Part shown: positions 17,735 to 27,954 of the stretch, one piece after another
How the letters are laid out: the number at the start of each line of letters is the position of its first letter
How positions within the stretch are numbered: position 1 is the first letter of the stretch
Assembly (NCBI RefSeq): GCF_039908635.1
Contig: NZ_CP150918.1
Span: 310,001 to 374,000 of the forward strand
Direction of reading: 5' to 3'
DNA length: 64,000 nt
Origin: Pseudomonas purpurea
GTDB lineage: Bacteria > Pseudomonadota > Gammaproteobacteria > Pseudomonadales > Pseudomonadaceae
Notes under the pieces: model-generated
What the model saw: only the letters and a program-made list of their open reading frames with translations
Databases searched by the model: none
What the model was told of the DNA's origin: nothing
Program-made: the position numbers and the translations under genes

Positions 17735-18606
17735 TGGTGTTCTCCCGCGATGGTGAAAAGGTACTGGCCGTAGCCGGTCTTGCCAAAAAACTGGGCACGC
17801 TCCAGCAGATGTTCGCGGTCGATCCAGCCGTTCTGATAAGCGATTTCTTCGAGGCAGGCGACTTTCAGTCCTTGACGGTGTTCGATGGTCTGCACGTATT
17901 GCGAAGCTTCCAGCAGGCTGTCGTGGGTGCCGGTGTCGAGCCAGGCGAAGCCGCGTCCGAAGCGTTCGACCTGTAGATCGCCGCGTTGCAGGTAGGCATT
18001 GTTGACGTCGGTGATTTCCAGCTCGCCGCGTGCAGAAGGTGTCACTGCCTTGGCGATTTTTATGACGTCGTTGTCGTAGAAGTAGAGCCCGGTGACGGCG
18101 TAGCTGGACTTTGGCTTCTTGGGTTTTTCTTCGATTGAAATGGCACGCCCTTCACTGTCGAAGTCGATGACACCAAAGCGCTCCGGATCCTTGACCCAGT
18201 ACCCGAATACCGTTGCACCGGTTGAGCGTCGGGCCGCGTTTTTCAGTTGTTCGCCGAAGTACTGCCCGTGGAAAATGTTGTCGCCCAGGATCAGGCACAC
18301 CGGGTCATCGCCAATGAACGCCTCGCCAATCAGGAATGCCTGGGCGAGGCCGTCCGGAGATGGCTGTTCGGCATAGCTGAAGTGCACGCCGAACTGGCTG
18401 CCGTCACCCAGCAGGTTGCGGTACTGCGGCAGGTCCTGCGGTGTGGAAATCAGCAGGATGTCTTTGATGCCCGCCAGCATCAGCACCGAGATCGGGTAGT
18501 AGATCATCGGTTTGTCGTAGACCGGCAGCAGTTGCTTGGAGACCCCAAGCGTAATCGGGTGCAGGCGCGTGCCCGAACCGCCCGCCAGAACAATGCCCTT
18601 CATCAT
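17731..18606 (-). CDS. rfbA: Glucose-1-phosphate thymidylyltransferase RmlA
   Basis: First step of the rhamnose pathway: joins glucose-1-phosphate and dTTP to give dTDP-glucose, and is usually feedback-inhibited by dTDP-rhamnose. The 291-residue product begins with the nucleotidyltransferase signature GGSGTRLHP at about residues 8-16, followed by [15 protein letters not shown] and the LGDNIFHG metal-binding motif near 108-115. Start and stop overlap rmlB and rmlC by 4 bp each. Confidence 0.97.
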   Translation of the reverse strand: MMKGIVLAGGSGTRLHPITLGVSKQLLPVYDKPMIYYPISVLMLAGIKDILLISTPQDLPQYRNLLGDGSQFGVHFSYAEQPSPDGLAQAFLIGEAFIGDDPVCLILGDNIFHGQYFGEQLKNAARRSTGATVFGYWVKDPERFGVIDFDSEGRAISIEEKPKKPKSSYAVTGLYFYDNDVIKIAKAVTPSARGELEITDVNNAYLQRGDLQVERFGRGFAWLDTGTHDSLLEASQYVQTIEHRQGLKVACLEEIAYQNGWIDREHLLERAQFFGKTGYGQYLFTIAGEHQ

Positions 18607-19685
18607 GCAATCAGATCCTTAAAGTCGGTAAAACCCAGGCGTTCGCCCTGATAACTGCCGTCCTGAACCCGGCGGCACCATTCCAGATTTTGCAGATACC
18701 ACTGGACGGTCTTGCGCAGGCCCGTTTCGAACGTTTCTTGCGGCACCCAGCCCAGCTCGCGCTGGATTTTGCCGGCGTCGATCGCATAGCGCTGATCGTG
18801 GCCGGGACGGTCCGTGACGAAGGTGATCAGGTCGGCGTAGTGCCCGACGCCTGCGGGTTTGTGTGGTGCCAGCTCTTCGAGCAGATGGCAAATACCGCGC
18901 ACCACGTCGATGTTCTTCTGTTCGTTGTGGCCGCCGATGTTGTAGGTCTCGCCGACCACGCCTTCGGTGACGACCTTGAGCAAGGCGCGGGCGTGGTCTT
19001 CGACGTACAACCAGTCGCGCACTTGCAGGCCATTGCCGTACACGGGCAGCGGTTTGCCTGCCAGGGCATTGAGGATCACCAGCGGAATCAGTTTCTCGGG
19101 GAAATGGAACGGCCCGTAGTTGTTCGAGCAGTTGGTCAGCAGTACCGGCAAACCGTAGGTGCGCTGCCAGGCGCGGACCAGGTGATCGGACGCAGCCTTG
19201 CTGGCAGAGTACGGCGAACTCGGCGCGTAAGGCGTGGTTTCTGTGAACAGATCGTCGACGCCGTGCAGGTCGCCGTAGACCTCGTCCGTGGAGATGTGGT
19301 GAAAACGAAACGCGCTTTTCTCAGGTTCTGCCAAGCGCTGCCAGTAGGCGCGGGTGGCTTCCAGCAGGCTGTAGGTGCCGACGATGTTGGTCTGGATGAA
19401 ATCCGACGGACCGTCGATGGAGCGGTCGACATGGGACTCCGCCGCCAGGTGCATGATCGCCTGTGGCGCAAAACGTTCCAGCACCGCGCTGACGGTGGCC
19501 TGGTCGACGATGTCGGCCTGCACGAATTCATAGCGGGTATCGGTTGCGATGCTGCTCAGCGATTCCAGGTTGCCGGCGTAGGTCAGCTTGTCCAGGTTGA
19601 GCACTTCATGGTCGGTGTGGGTAATCAGCTCGCGCACCAGGGCCGAACCAATGAAACCGGCGCCGCCGGTGATGAGAATGCGCAT
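18603..19685 (-). CDS. rfbB: dTDP-glucose 4,6-dehydratase RmlB
   Basis: Converts dTDP-glucose to dTDP-4-keto-6-deoxyglucose. The 360-residue SDR protein has the NAD-binding TGGAGFIGS at residues 6-14, the catalytic Thr133-Asp134-Glu135 triad and the Tyr159-xxx-Lys163 pair in YSASK. It is the first gene of the rmlBACD operon, so the promoter should lie in 19686-19800. Its product is also the substrate of the WecE-type aminotransferase at 1.3-2.5 kb, so this operon could feed both sugars. Confidence 0.97.
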   Translation of the reverse strand: MRILITGGAGFIGSALVRELITHTDHEVLNLDKLTYAGNLESLSSIATDTRYEFVQADIVDQATVSAVLERFAPQAIMHLAAESHVDRSIDGPSDFIQTNIVGTYSLLEATRAYWQRLAEPEKSAFRFHHISTDEVYGDLHGVDDLFTETTPYAPSSPYSASKAASDHLVRAWQRTYGLPVLLTNCSNNYGPFHFPEKLIPLVILNALAGKPLPVYGNGLQVRDWLYVEDHARALLKVVTEGVVGETYNIGGHNEQKNIDVVRGICHLLEELAPHKPAGVGHYADLITFVTDRPGHDQRYAIDAGKIQRELGWVPQETFETGLRKTVQWYLQNLEWCRRVQDGSYQGERLGFTDFKDLIA

Positions 19686-19886
19686 GTAGGTCGCCTGTTT
19701 AGCCTGAGACAGTCGTGAAGCGAAGGATCATAGCTTGTCGGCAGCACCGGGGTGGTGCAATAGGGGTGTTGGTCGGATTTGTCATTTATCGGGATTTCGC
19801 GGCGACGAGCGACTGACCTCCGGGGGTTGCTTATCGTCGGTCACGGTGGCGATATAAGCGCCTAATAAAATTTCAGGGGTTGATGT

Positions 19887-22799
19887 ATGCCGCTCGCCAC
19901 GTTGATTCATCGCGCCAGTCTGCCGGGCCCGCAGGTGACTGCACAGCAGGCGCTGGCGCTGTTGCGCGAACACTATGGGCTGAGCGGCACGCTGCAGGCG
20001 TTGGGCAGTCAGCAGGACCTCAATTACCGGCTCGACTGTGGGCAGGGGCGCTTTGTCCTGAAGATCTGCCGTGGCGATTATGCCGCGCTGGAATTGCAGG
20101 CCCAGCACGCGGCCCTCAAGCATCTGGCGACGAAATCCGGGGTGCAGGTGCCGCGAGTGATTCCGGCGAACGACGGCCGGGACCTGCTCACCCTGGAACT
20201 TGCCGGGCAAGAGATGCACGTACGCGTGCTCGACTACATCGAGGGGCAGTCGCTGACTCACCTCCAGCATTTGAGCCCGGCGTTGGTGTCAGACCTTGGC
20301 CGGCTCTGTGGCGAAATGGACCTGGCCCTGGCCGGGTTCGAGCATCCGGGGCTTGAGCGAACGTTGCAGTGGGACGCCCGGCACGCGCAGGCGCTGATCG
20401 CTCATCTGCTACCGGTCATCAGTGACGAGCGTCAGCGCGCCTTGATCGCCGAGGCCGCTCGCAAAGCCGGGCAGCGCTTGCAGCCGCTGCTGGCGAACCT
20501 GCCGGTGCAGGCGATTCACATGGACATCACCGACGACAACGTGGTCTGCCTGCGTGATCAACAACGTCACTGGCAGTTGCAGGGCGTGATTGATTTCGGC
20601 GACCTGGTCCGCACCTGGCGCATCACTGATCTGTCGGTGACCTGCGCGGCGTTGTTGCACCACGCCGAAGGTGATCCGTTCTACATCCTGCCGGCGGTGC
20701 GGGCGTATCACGCGGTCAATCCGTTGCAGCGCGAAGAGTTGCAGGCCCTGTGGCCGTTGATCGTTGCGCGGGCGGCGGTGCTGGTGCTCAGCGGTGAGCA
20801 GCAGGTGAGCATCGATCCGCAGAATCAGTACAGCCGCGACAACCTGAACCACGAGTGGGAGATTTTCCGCGTCGCGACCTCGGTGCCCTTCGAGTTGATG
20901 GACGCGGCGATTCTCACCGCCGTCGGCGAGTCGCTGCCGGCCATTGTCAGCGAAGGTTTCGCGCCGTTGCTGCCGAGCCTGGTGGGCCGCGAGTTCGCCT
21001 TGATCGACCTGGGTGTGCTGAGCGAGCATTTCGAGGCGGGCAACTGGGAGCAGGCGGGCATCGATCAGCGTTTACTGGTCGAAGCGGCCCGCGTGCACGG
21101 GTTGGCAGCCAGCCGTTATGGGCAGTACCGTTTGTCCCGCACCCGCCCGGACAGCGCGGTCGAGCCGGACACCTGCCCGTTGCATGTGGCGTTGCAGGTG
21201 CCGCTCGGTACGCCCGTGGAGGCGCCGTTTGCCGGCGTGTTGCACGTGTTCGCCGATGGCCGGGTGCAACTCGACAGCGCGCAGTTGAGCGTGCATTTGT
21301 GGGGCGTCGGCGCGTCGTTGCATTCGGGGGCCGCGCTGCTCAAAGGGCAGGTGCTGGGTGAGGTCTGCGGGGCGTTGCAGGTTCAGTTGAGCCGTGGCGC
21401 GGAATTGAATCCACCGCTGTTTTGCACGCCGTCCCGCGCAGCGGCGTGGCAAGCCTTGTGCCCATCACCTGCGACCTTGCTGGGGCTCGCTTGCGACGCG
21501 CAGGTCGAGCTGGATCCGCAGGCCTTGCTGGCCCGTCGTGACGCGAGTTTCGCCCGTTCGCAAAAACACTATTACACCGACCCGCCGCGTATCGAGCGGG
21601 GCTGGCGCAATCACCTGATCGACATGCAAGGCCGTTCTTACCTGGACATGCTCAACAACGTCGCGGTGCTCGGCCACGGCCACCCGCGCATGGCTGCCGA
21701 GGCCAGCCGCCAATGGTCGTTGCTCAACACCAACTCGCGGTTCCACTACGCGGCCATTGCCGAGTTTTCCGAGCGCTTGCTGGCGTTGGCGCCGGACTCG
21801 ATGGACCGGGTGTTTCTGGTCAACAGCGGCACCGAGGCCAATGACCTGGCGATTCGCCTGGCGTGGGCCTACAGCGGCGGTCGTGACATGCTCAGCGTGC
21901 TGGAGGCGTATCACGGTTGGTCGGTGGCGGCAGATGCAGTGTCGACCTCGATTGCCGACAACCCCAAGGCCCTCAGCAGTCGCCCGGACTGGGTGCACCC
22001 GGTGACTGCGCCGAACACCTATCGCGGCGAATTCCGCGGCCTCGACAGTGCGCCGGACTACGTGCGCAGCGTTGAGCACAACCTGGCGAAAATCGCCGGG
22101 CAGCAGCGGCAACTGGCGGGGTTCATTTGCGAGCCGGTGTATGGCAACGCGGGGGGGATTTCGCTGCCGCCGGGTTACCTCAAACAGGTCTATGCGCGGG
22201 TTCGTGCCCAGGGCGGCGTGTGCATTGCCGATGAAGTGCAGGTCGGTTACGGGCGTATGGGCACGTTCTTCTGGGGCTTCGAAGAGCAAGGCGTGGTGCC
22301 GGACATCATCACCATGGCCAAGGGCATGGGCAACGGCCAGCCGTTGGGCGCGGTGATCACTCGCCGGGAGATTGCCGAAGCGCTGGAAGCCGAGGGTTAC
22401 TTCTTTTCGTCGGCCGGTGGCAGCCCGGTCAGTTGCCGGATCGGCATGGCGGTGCTGGACGTCATGGAGGAGGAAAAACTCTGGGAGAACGCGCAGGTTG
22501 TTGGCGGCTACTTCAAGGAACGGCTCGAAGCCTTGATCGATCACCATCCATTGGTGGGCGCGGTGCATGGCTCAGGTTTTTATCTGGGGGTGGAGTTGAT
22601 CCGCAACCGAGAAACCCTGGAGCCGGCCACCGAAGAAACTACCCTGTTGTGCGACCGCCTGCGTGAGTTGGGCATTTTCATGCAGCCGACCGGCGACTAC
22701 CTGAACATCCTCAAGATCAAACCCCCGATGGTCACCACGCGCCAGAGTGTGGACTTCTTTGTCGACATGCTGTCGAAGGTACTCGCAGAAAGTCTGTGA
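19887..22799 (+). CDS. Fusion of APH-type kinase, M23-like domain and class III aminotransferase
   Basis: A 970-residue three-part protein. Residues about 25-290 are an aminoglycoside/choline-kinase-like domain with the catalytic loop IHMDITDDN (His211-x-Asp213) and IDFGD near 233-237. Residues about 400-520 form a beta-rich segment resembling the M23 peptidase/lipoyl-like fold found in such fusions, without an evident zinc-binding HxH. Residues about 540-970 are a class III PLP aminotransferase with VNSGTEAND and the PLP lysine Lys812 in ITMAKGMGNG. The aminotransferase part resembles phosphoethanolamine phospho-lyases, so the protein might phosphorylate an amino alcohol and then eliminate the phosphate, but this is inference. 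The ATG at 19887 has an AGGGG upstream. aguB and aguA follow on the same strand beyond a REPIN, which suggests amine catabolism. Confidence 0.85.
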   Translation: MPLATLIHRASLPGPQVTAQQALALLREHYGLSGTLQALGSQQDLNYRLDCGQGRFVLKICRGDYAALELQAQHAALKHLATKSGVQVPRVIPANDGRDLLTLELAGQEMHVRVLDYIEGQSLTHLQHLSPALVSDLGRLCGEMDLALAGFEHPGLERTLQWDARHAQALIAHLLPVISDERQRALIAEAARKAGQRLQPLLANLPVQAIHMDITDDNVVCLRDQQRHWQLQGVIDFGDLVRTWRITDLSVTCAALLHHAEGDPFYILPAVRAYHAVNPLQREELQALWPLIVARAAVLVLSGEQQVSIDPQNQYSRDNLNHEWEIFRVATSVPFELMDAAILTAVGESLPAIVSEGFAPLLPSLVGREFALIDLGVLSEHFEAGNWEQAGIDQRLLVEAARVHGLAASRYGQYRLSRTRPDSAVEPDTCPLHVALQVPLGTPVEAPFAGVLHVFADGRVQLDSAQLSVHLWGVGASLHSGAALLKGQVLGEVCGALQVQLSRGAELNPPLFCTPSRAAAWQALCPSPATLLGLACDAQVELDPQALLARRDASFARSQKHYYTDPPRIERGWRNHLIDMQGRSYLDMLNNVAVLGHGHPRMAAEASRQWSLLNTNSRFHYAAIAEFSERLLALAPDSMDRVFLVNSGTEANDLAIRLAWAYSGGRDMLSVLEAYHGWSVAADAVSTSIADNPKALSSRPDWVHPVTAPNTYRGEFRGLDSAPDYVRSVEHNLAKIAGQQRQLAGFICEPVYGNAGGISLPPGYLKQVYARVRAQGGVCIADEVQVGYGRMGTFFWGFEEQGVVPDIITMAKGMGNGQPLGAVITRREIAEALEAEGYFFSSAGGSPVSCRIGMAVLDVMEEEKLWENAQVVGGYFKERLEALIDHHPLVGAVHGSGFYLGVELIRNRETLEPATEETTLLCDRLRELGIFMQPTGDYLNILKIKPPMVTTRQSVDFFVDMLSKVLAESL

Positions 22800-22811
22800 A
22801 CATCTACTCCA

Positions 22812-22901
22812 TGTGGGAGCGAGCTTGCTCGCGATAGCGGCCTTCAATTCAACGTCTATGTTGGTTGGCCTGGCCTCATCGCGAGCAAGCTCGCTCCCAC
22901 A
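22812..22901. repeat. REPIN-type inverted repeat (GTGGGAGCGAGCTTGCTCGCG core)
   Basis: Two perfect 24-base inverted arms, at 22812-22835 and 22878-22901, enclose 42 bases. The GTGGGAGCGAGCTTGCTCGC core is one of the commonest REP families in the P. fluorescens group and differs from the core of the repeat at 10.1 kb. It lies 12 bases after the stop of the aminotransferase fusion. The remaining 200 bases up to aguB are AT-richer and should hold the aguBA promoter. Confidence 0.92.
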
Positions 22902-23102
22902 GGGGTGGCGTTCAAGTTCGATTGTTATCTGGGTTAACGTTGGATATTTCGACATAAGGCATATTTATCGCTTTGAAAGCCGATTTTTATCGGCTATAAA
23001 GTCGCCGTACGCCACGGCGTGAATCATCACGCCCGGTCGTTCCCGTTTCTGTCATCGGTCCATGTCACCCTCGACCCTCTGCGCTTGCCCAGGAGATGAT
23101 TC

Positions 23103-23981
<879 letters not shown>

Positions 23982-23986
23982 TCACC

Positions 23987-25093
23987 ATGACCACTTTACA
24001 CAGCACCCCACGCGCCGACGGCTTCTACATGCCCGCCGAGTGGGCGCCACAAACCCAGGCCTGGATGGTCTGGCCCGAGCGTCCGGACAACTGGCGCCTG
24101 GGTGGCAAGCCTGCACAGGCCGCGCACGTGGCGGTGGCCAAGGCCATCGCACGTTTTGAACCGGTGACCGTTGCCGTGTCGGCGGCCCAGTACGAAAACG
24201 CTCGCGCGCGTCTCGACGTGCCGAATATTCGCCTGGTCGAAATGTCCAGCGACGACGCCTGGGTCCGTGATACCGGCCCGACTTTCGTCATCAATAACAG
24301 TGGCGAAGTTCGTGGTGTCGACTGGGATTTCAACGCGTGGGGCGGCTTTGACGGCGGCCTGTATTCGCCGTGGAATCGTGATTCGCAAGTGGCCGGCAAG
24401 ATCCTCGAGATCGAGCGCAGCCCACGCTACCGTACCGAAGGCTTCGTGCTCGAAGGCGGTTCGATTCACGTCGATGGCGAAGGCACGCTGATCACCACCG
24501 AAGAGTGCCTGCTGAACCGCAATCGCAACCCGCACATGAACCGTGCCGAGATCGAAGCCGTGCTCAGCGCGCAGTTGGCTGTGGATAAAATCATCTGGCT
24601 GCCGGACGGTTTGTATAACGACGAAACCGACGGCCATGTGGATAACTTCTGCTGCTACGTGCGTCCCGGTGAAGTGCTGTTGGCCTGGACCGATGATCCG
24701 CAAAATCCGAACTACCCGCGTTGCCAGGCTGCGATGAAAGTGCTGCAAGGCAGCACCGACGCCAAAGGTCGCCCGTTCACGGTACACAAGATGCCGATTC
24801 CGGGGCCGCTGTTCGCGACCGAAGAAGAGTGTGCCGGCGTGGACCCGGTGGACGGCACGCAGGAGCGCAATCCGACGGTACGTCTGGCCGGTTCCTACGT
24901 GAACTTCCTGATCGTCAACGGCGGCATTATTGCGCCGAGTTTCGACGACCCGCTGGACGCTCCGGCAAAAGAGATTTTGCAAAGCCTGTTCCCGCAACAT
25001 GAAGTGGTCATGGTGCCGGGTCGTGAACTGTTACTGGGGGGCGGCAACATCCACTGTCTTACCCAACAGCAGCCTGCGCCGTGCAAAGGTTGA
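23987..25093 (+). CDS. aguA: Agmatine deiminase AguA
   Basis: Converts agmatine to N-carbamoylputrescine and ammonia, the step before AguB. The 368-residue protein has the guanidino-modifying-enzyme fold, with the catalytic Cys357 in [12 protein letters not shown], the conserved [12 protein letters not shown] near residues 85-96, the WGGFDGG segment and [11 protein letters not shown] with a catalytic His. It is the second gene of the aguBA operon and is followed by an intrinsic terminator. The usual regulator gene aguR is not adjacent. Confidence 0.97.
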   Translation: MTTLHSTPRADGFYMPAEWAPQTQAWMVWPERPDNWRLGGKPAQAAHVAVAKAIARFEPVTVAVSAAQYENARARLDVPNIRLVEMSSDDAWVRDTGPTFVINNSGEVRGVDWDFNAWGGFDGGLYSPWNRDSQVAGKILEIERSPRYRTEGFVLEGGSIHVDGEGTLITTEECLLNRNRNPHMNRAEIEAVLSAQLAVDKIIWLPDGLYNDETDGHVDNFCCYVRPGEVLLAWTDDPQNPNYPRCQAAMKVLQGSTDAKGRPFTVHKMPIPGPLFATEEECAGVDPVDGTQERNPTVRLAGSYVNFLIVNGGIIAPSFDDPLDAPAKEILQSLFPQHEVVMVPGRELLLGGGNIHCLTQQQPAPCKG

Positions 25094-25162
25094 GTGGACT
25101 TGTAACAGCCGGTGTCGTTTGATTGACGCTTTTTATGATGGCTTAAATCTTACGATGCACAT

Positions 25163-25197
25163 CAAGCCCGCCGCCCTTATGGGCTGCGGGCTTTTTT
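25163..25197 (+). terminator. Rho-independent terminator after aguBA
   Basis: AAGCCCGCCGCCC pairs imperfectly with GGGCTGCGGGCTT around a TTAT loop and is followed by a T-run, 70 bases past the aguA stop. Confidence 0.88.
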
Positions 25198-25339
25198 GTG
25201 TCCGTACGTCGGAAAGTATTACGCCTTGGCATAGCTCTTGTATCACCCTGAGGGTACTTCTCGGGAATGTAGAACGGCGATGTTCTGTCATAAACCTTGG
25301 ATAAGTTAGCCGCTCACGAACCAGGAGAGAGCGCTGGAG

Positions 25340-25540
25340 ATGAACATGGTCAGCGAGCGGACATCGCATCCCTTGGCAATGAATAGCGAATCGCTTCAGG
25401 TGCTCGCGCAATGGTTGAAGTCCAACGGAACCCGTCAGGTCAGAGAACCTGACCCCCGCCGGATCATGGTCGAGCGCTACCCCGCTGGATTGTTCAGCGA
25501 AGCAGAACTTGAAGCGTTGTGGGATGTGATGGAAGGATAG
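25340..25540 (+). CDS. Small conserved-looking hypothetical protein, 66 residues
   Basis: I do not recognise a family. The product is a compact acidic/hydrophilic protein rich in Glu, Leu and Arg, with no membrane span or signal peptide. Support for a real gene: an AGGAG at 25323-25327 is 12 bases before the ATG, a second GGAG lies just before the in-frame ATG at 25346, codon use is Pseudomonas-like, and an intrinsic terminator sits 17 bases past the stop. It has its own transcription unit between the aguBA terminator and the convergent TonB-dependent receptor gene. The start could be either ATG. Confidence 0.65.
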   Translation: MNMVSERTSHPLAMNSESLQVLAQWLKSNGTRQVREPDPRRIMVERYPAGLFSEAELEALWDVMEG

Positions 25541-25557
25541 AAACCAAAGGATTGGTC

Positions 25558-25588
25558 AAAGCGCTGCCAGAAGGCAGCGCTTTTTTTT
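25558..25588 (+). terminator. Rho-independent terminator after the 66-residue gene
   Basis: AAAGCGCTGCC pairs with GGCAGCGCTTT around an AGAA loop, followed by a run of eight T on the plus strand. It can also serve the convergent receptor gene that ends at 25599. Confidence 0.9.
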
Positions 25589-25598
25589 GCCTGGTGTT

Positions 25599-27692
25599 TT
25601 AGAAGCTGTAAGTCCCGGTCACCACGAGGCTGCGCGGTGCGCCCGGCTGGATCTGGAAGGCGCTGGTGGACGACGCGTAGTACGTGTGGTCGGTGATGTT
25701 GTTCAGCGCCGCGCGCAGGTCCCAATCCTTCTGACGGAAACCGGCCAACGCATCCCAACGGCCATAGCCCGGCAATACGGTGGTGTTGGCGTTGTCGGCA
25801 AAACGGTCGCCCACCAGCGTCAGGCCGGTTTCGGCGTACCAGCCCATCTCCGGTTTCCAGGTGAGGAACACACTGGCGTTATGCTTGGCGACGTTGGTCA
25901 CGCGTTTGCCTTCCAGGCCGTTGTTGTCCTTGACCACGGTAGCGTCCTGAATACCCACACCGCCACGCATGGACCAGTTACCGGTGATCTTGCCGGCGGC
26001 GGTCAGTTCGATGCCGCGTGAACGTTGCTCACCGGTGAGTACCATCAAACCAGGGTTATCCGGATCGCTGGTACGACGGTTGTAGAGTTCCAGCTCATAC
26101 ACCGCCAGCGTGGTGCTCAGGCGGTTGTCGAACCAGTCGCTCTTCACGCCGATTTCTTTCTGCTTGGTCAGCTCGGGGCTCAGGTCGTTGGTGTTGCCGG
26201 CTACGCCCGGTGTGATGCCGATCAGGCCACCACCGACCGGCGAGAAGGTCTTGGTCCAGGACGCGTAGAACGAATGGTTTTGCAGCGGCGTCCAGACCAC
26301 GCCGACCCGTGGGCTGGTGCTGTGGCTGTCGCGGTCTTCACTGATGTTCTTGAGCTTGTTGGTCGACTCGATGTCGAAGGTGTCGTAACGCAGGCCGGCG
26401 AGCAATTGCCATTGATCGTTGAGGCGCAGTTGATCCTGCACGTAGACGGCGCGGCTTTCGACTTCGGTGTGGGAGTTGCTGAAGGTTTGCATGCGCCCGG
26501 TGTGCACGAGGCCGCGGTCCGGGTTGTAGAGATTCTGTTCGGGCACGGGTCGGCTGCCCGGTCCGGATGGGGCGGCGTTGTACAGAATCGGGTCGCGGCG
26601 CTGGCTGCCGATCTCAATCCCCGTGAGCAATCGATGCTCAAGGCCAAAGGTGTCGAAGCTGCCTTCGAGTTCAAGGTTGTTGAACACGTTGCGGGTGTTC
26701 AAATCCTGCTGCCAATGCTGGCGCGTGTACTTTTTGGTCTTGGTGTTGAAGCCGGTAACGTAGGTATTGTCGAAATCGCTGTTGAGCTTGAACACGCCAA
26801 GGGTATGGCGCAGTTGCCAGTTGTCGGCGATTTCGTAGCTGAGTTTCGAGCGCAGGGATTGGGACTTGTCGTCGATGAAATCGTGCTCGCCCCCGTAGGT
26901 GGTGTCGCGGCCGACATCGGCCGGGCGGCCGCCGACACCCGGAATCCCGCGATCCGGTGTGCGGTTGTAGCGGCTGTATTCGTACTGCACCAGCCAGTTC
27001 AGGTCAGGCGTGAGCTGCCAGCTCATCGACGGTGCGAACAACTGGCGATTGCCGCTGATGCCGTCGCGGAAACTGTTCTGGTCCATGTTGCCCATGTTCA
27101 GGCGCAGGCTGAGGTTTTCCGACGGGTCGGTGCTCAAGTCCGCATACAGGCTGCGCAGGTCTTCGCTGTCGCCCTGGGCTTCGATCGTGGAGCGGCGGCC
27201 GAACTGCGGCAACTTGCTCACCCGGTTGACGATCCCGCCCTGGCTGCCACGGCCGTACAACACGGCGGCCGGGCCTTTGAGCACTTCGATGCGCTCGATG
27301 TTGTGCAAGTCGCGCACGTACTGGCTGTCGTCGCGCACGCCGTCGAGGTAGAAGTCGTTGCTGGCGTCGAAGCCGCGAATGCGCAGGCTGTCGAAGCGGG
27401 TGTCGGCGGCACTGCTGACGTTCGGCATACCGCTCAGTGCGGTGCCCAGGTCATTAGTACCGTAATCGGCAACATTCGAGGTTTTTACTGAGTCGATGGC
27501 CTGCGGCACATAACGTACAGGCGTCGCTGTACGGGTGGCAGTGCTGACTTCCTTGACGCGCGGATCATCCAGGTCGGCTTCGGCGCTGATCGAAGTGGCG
27601 GGCAATGTCGTAGGGGCAGCGCAGGTAAATCCGGCCGACAACAAGGAGCAAAGCCCCAGTGTGATGGGCGTAAAGCGGAAGGGAGCAGGCAT
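25599..27692 (-). CDS. TonB-dependent siderophore receptor
   Basis: An outer-membrane receptor of 697 residues for ferric-siderophore uptake. A signal peptide covers about residues 1-25 (ending TCAAP). There follows a plug domain (about 45-155) with RIRGFDASNDFYLDGVRD and IERIEVLKGPAAVLYGRG, then a 22-strand barrel ending in an aromatic C-terminal residue (GTYSF), as needed for outer-membrane assembly. The plug sequence resembles the Fiu/catecholate and ferrichrome receptor groups; the ligand cannot be settled. No adjacent fecI/fecR-type regulators are present and no N-terminal signalling domain is seen, so Fur control is the likely mode, though the upstream region shows only a poor match to a Fur box. 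Confidence 0.92.
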   Translation of the reverse strand: MPAPFRFTPITLGLCSLLSAGFTCAAPTTLPATSISAEADLDDPRVKEVSTATRTATPVRYVPQAIDSVKTSNVADYGTNDLGTALSGMPNVSSAADTRFDSLRIRGFDASNDFYLDGVRDDSQYVRDLHNIERIEVLKGPAAVLYGRGSQGGIVNRVSKLPQFGRRSTIEAQGDSEDLRSLYADLSTDPSENLSLRLNMGNMDQNSFRDGISGNRQLFAPSMSWQLTPDLNWLVQYEYSRYNRTPDRGIPGVGGRPADVGRDTTYGGEHDFIDDKSQSLRSKLSYEIADNWQLRHTLGVFKLNSDFDNTYVTGFNTKTKKYTRQHWQQDLNTRNVFNNLELEGSFDTFGLEHRLLTGIEIGSQRRDPILYNAAPSGPGSRPVPEQNLYNPDRGLVHTGRMQTFSNSHTEVESRAVYVQDQLRLNDQWQLLAGLRYDTFDIESTNKLKNISEDRDSHSTSPRVGVVWTPLQNHSFYASWTKTFSPVGGGLIGITPGVAGNTNDLSPELTKQKEIGVKSDWFDNRLSTTLAVYELELYNRRTSDPDNPGLMVLTGEQRSRGIELTAAGKITGNWSMRGGVGIQDATVVKDNNGLEGKRVTNVAKHNASVFLTWKPEMGWYAETGLTLVGDRFADNANTTVLPGYGRWDALAGFRQKDWDLRAALNNITDHTYYASSTSAFQIQPGAPRSLVVTGTYSF

Positions 27693-27954
27693 CTGAAGCG
27701 CATCCGGGAAGGTTGGAAAATTCGAGGGTGCGAATGGTAATGCTTGCTATTTACTTTCGTTAACTATTCCTGAGTTGCTGCTTGGGTAGATTGTTTCAAA
27801 TTATGTCAGGAGTGTGTCTGACGAGTCATAAAGGCGCGGTCAGCACATTCGACCGATTCGCGAAACAGACTAAAAGCCAATCCGGCGTTTTTCGGTTACC
27901 CGCAGAGGCCTAACCTGCCGGCATCGAATCAACACGACTTTGCTGGAGCCCTCC

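Noticed and set aside
16311..19685. O-antigen cluster suggested by the rml operon
   Set aside because: No glycosyltransferase, flippase or polymerase genes adjoin it; the rml genes stand alone between dctB and the aminotransferase fusion, so this is only the rhamnose-nucleotide supply.
22747..23022. Short plus-strand frame reading through the REPIN
   Set aside because: It starts inside the aminotransferase gene in another frame and reads repeat sequence, so it is a chance frame.
27725..27760. Possible Fur box upstream of the TonB-dependent receptor gene (AATGGTAATGCTTGCTATT)
   Set aside because: Only about 9 of 19 positions fit the consensus, so it is not better than chance. Iron control is likely from the gene family but not shown by this site.
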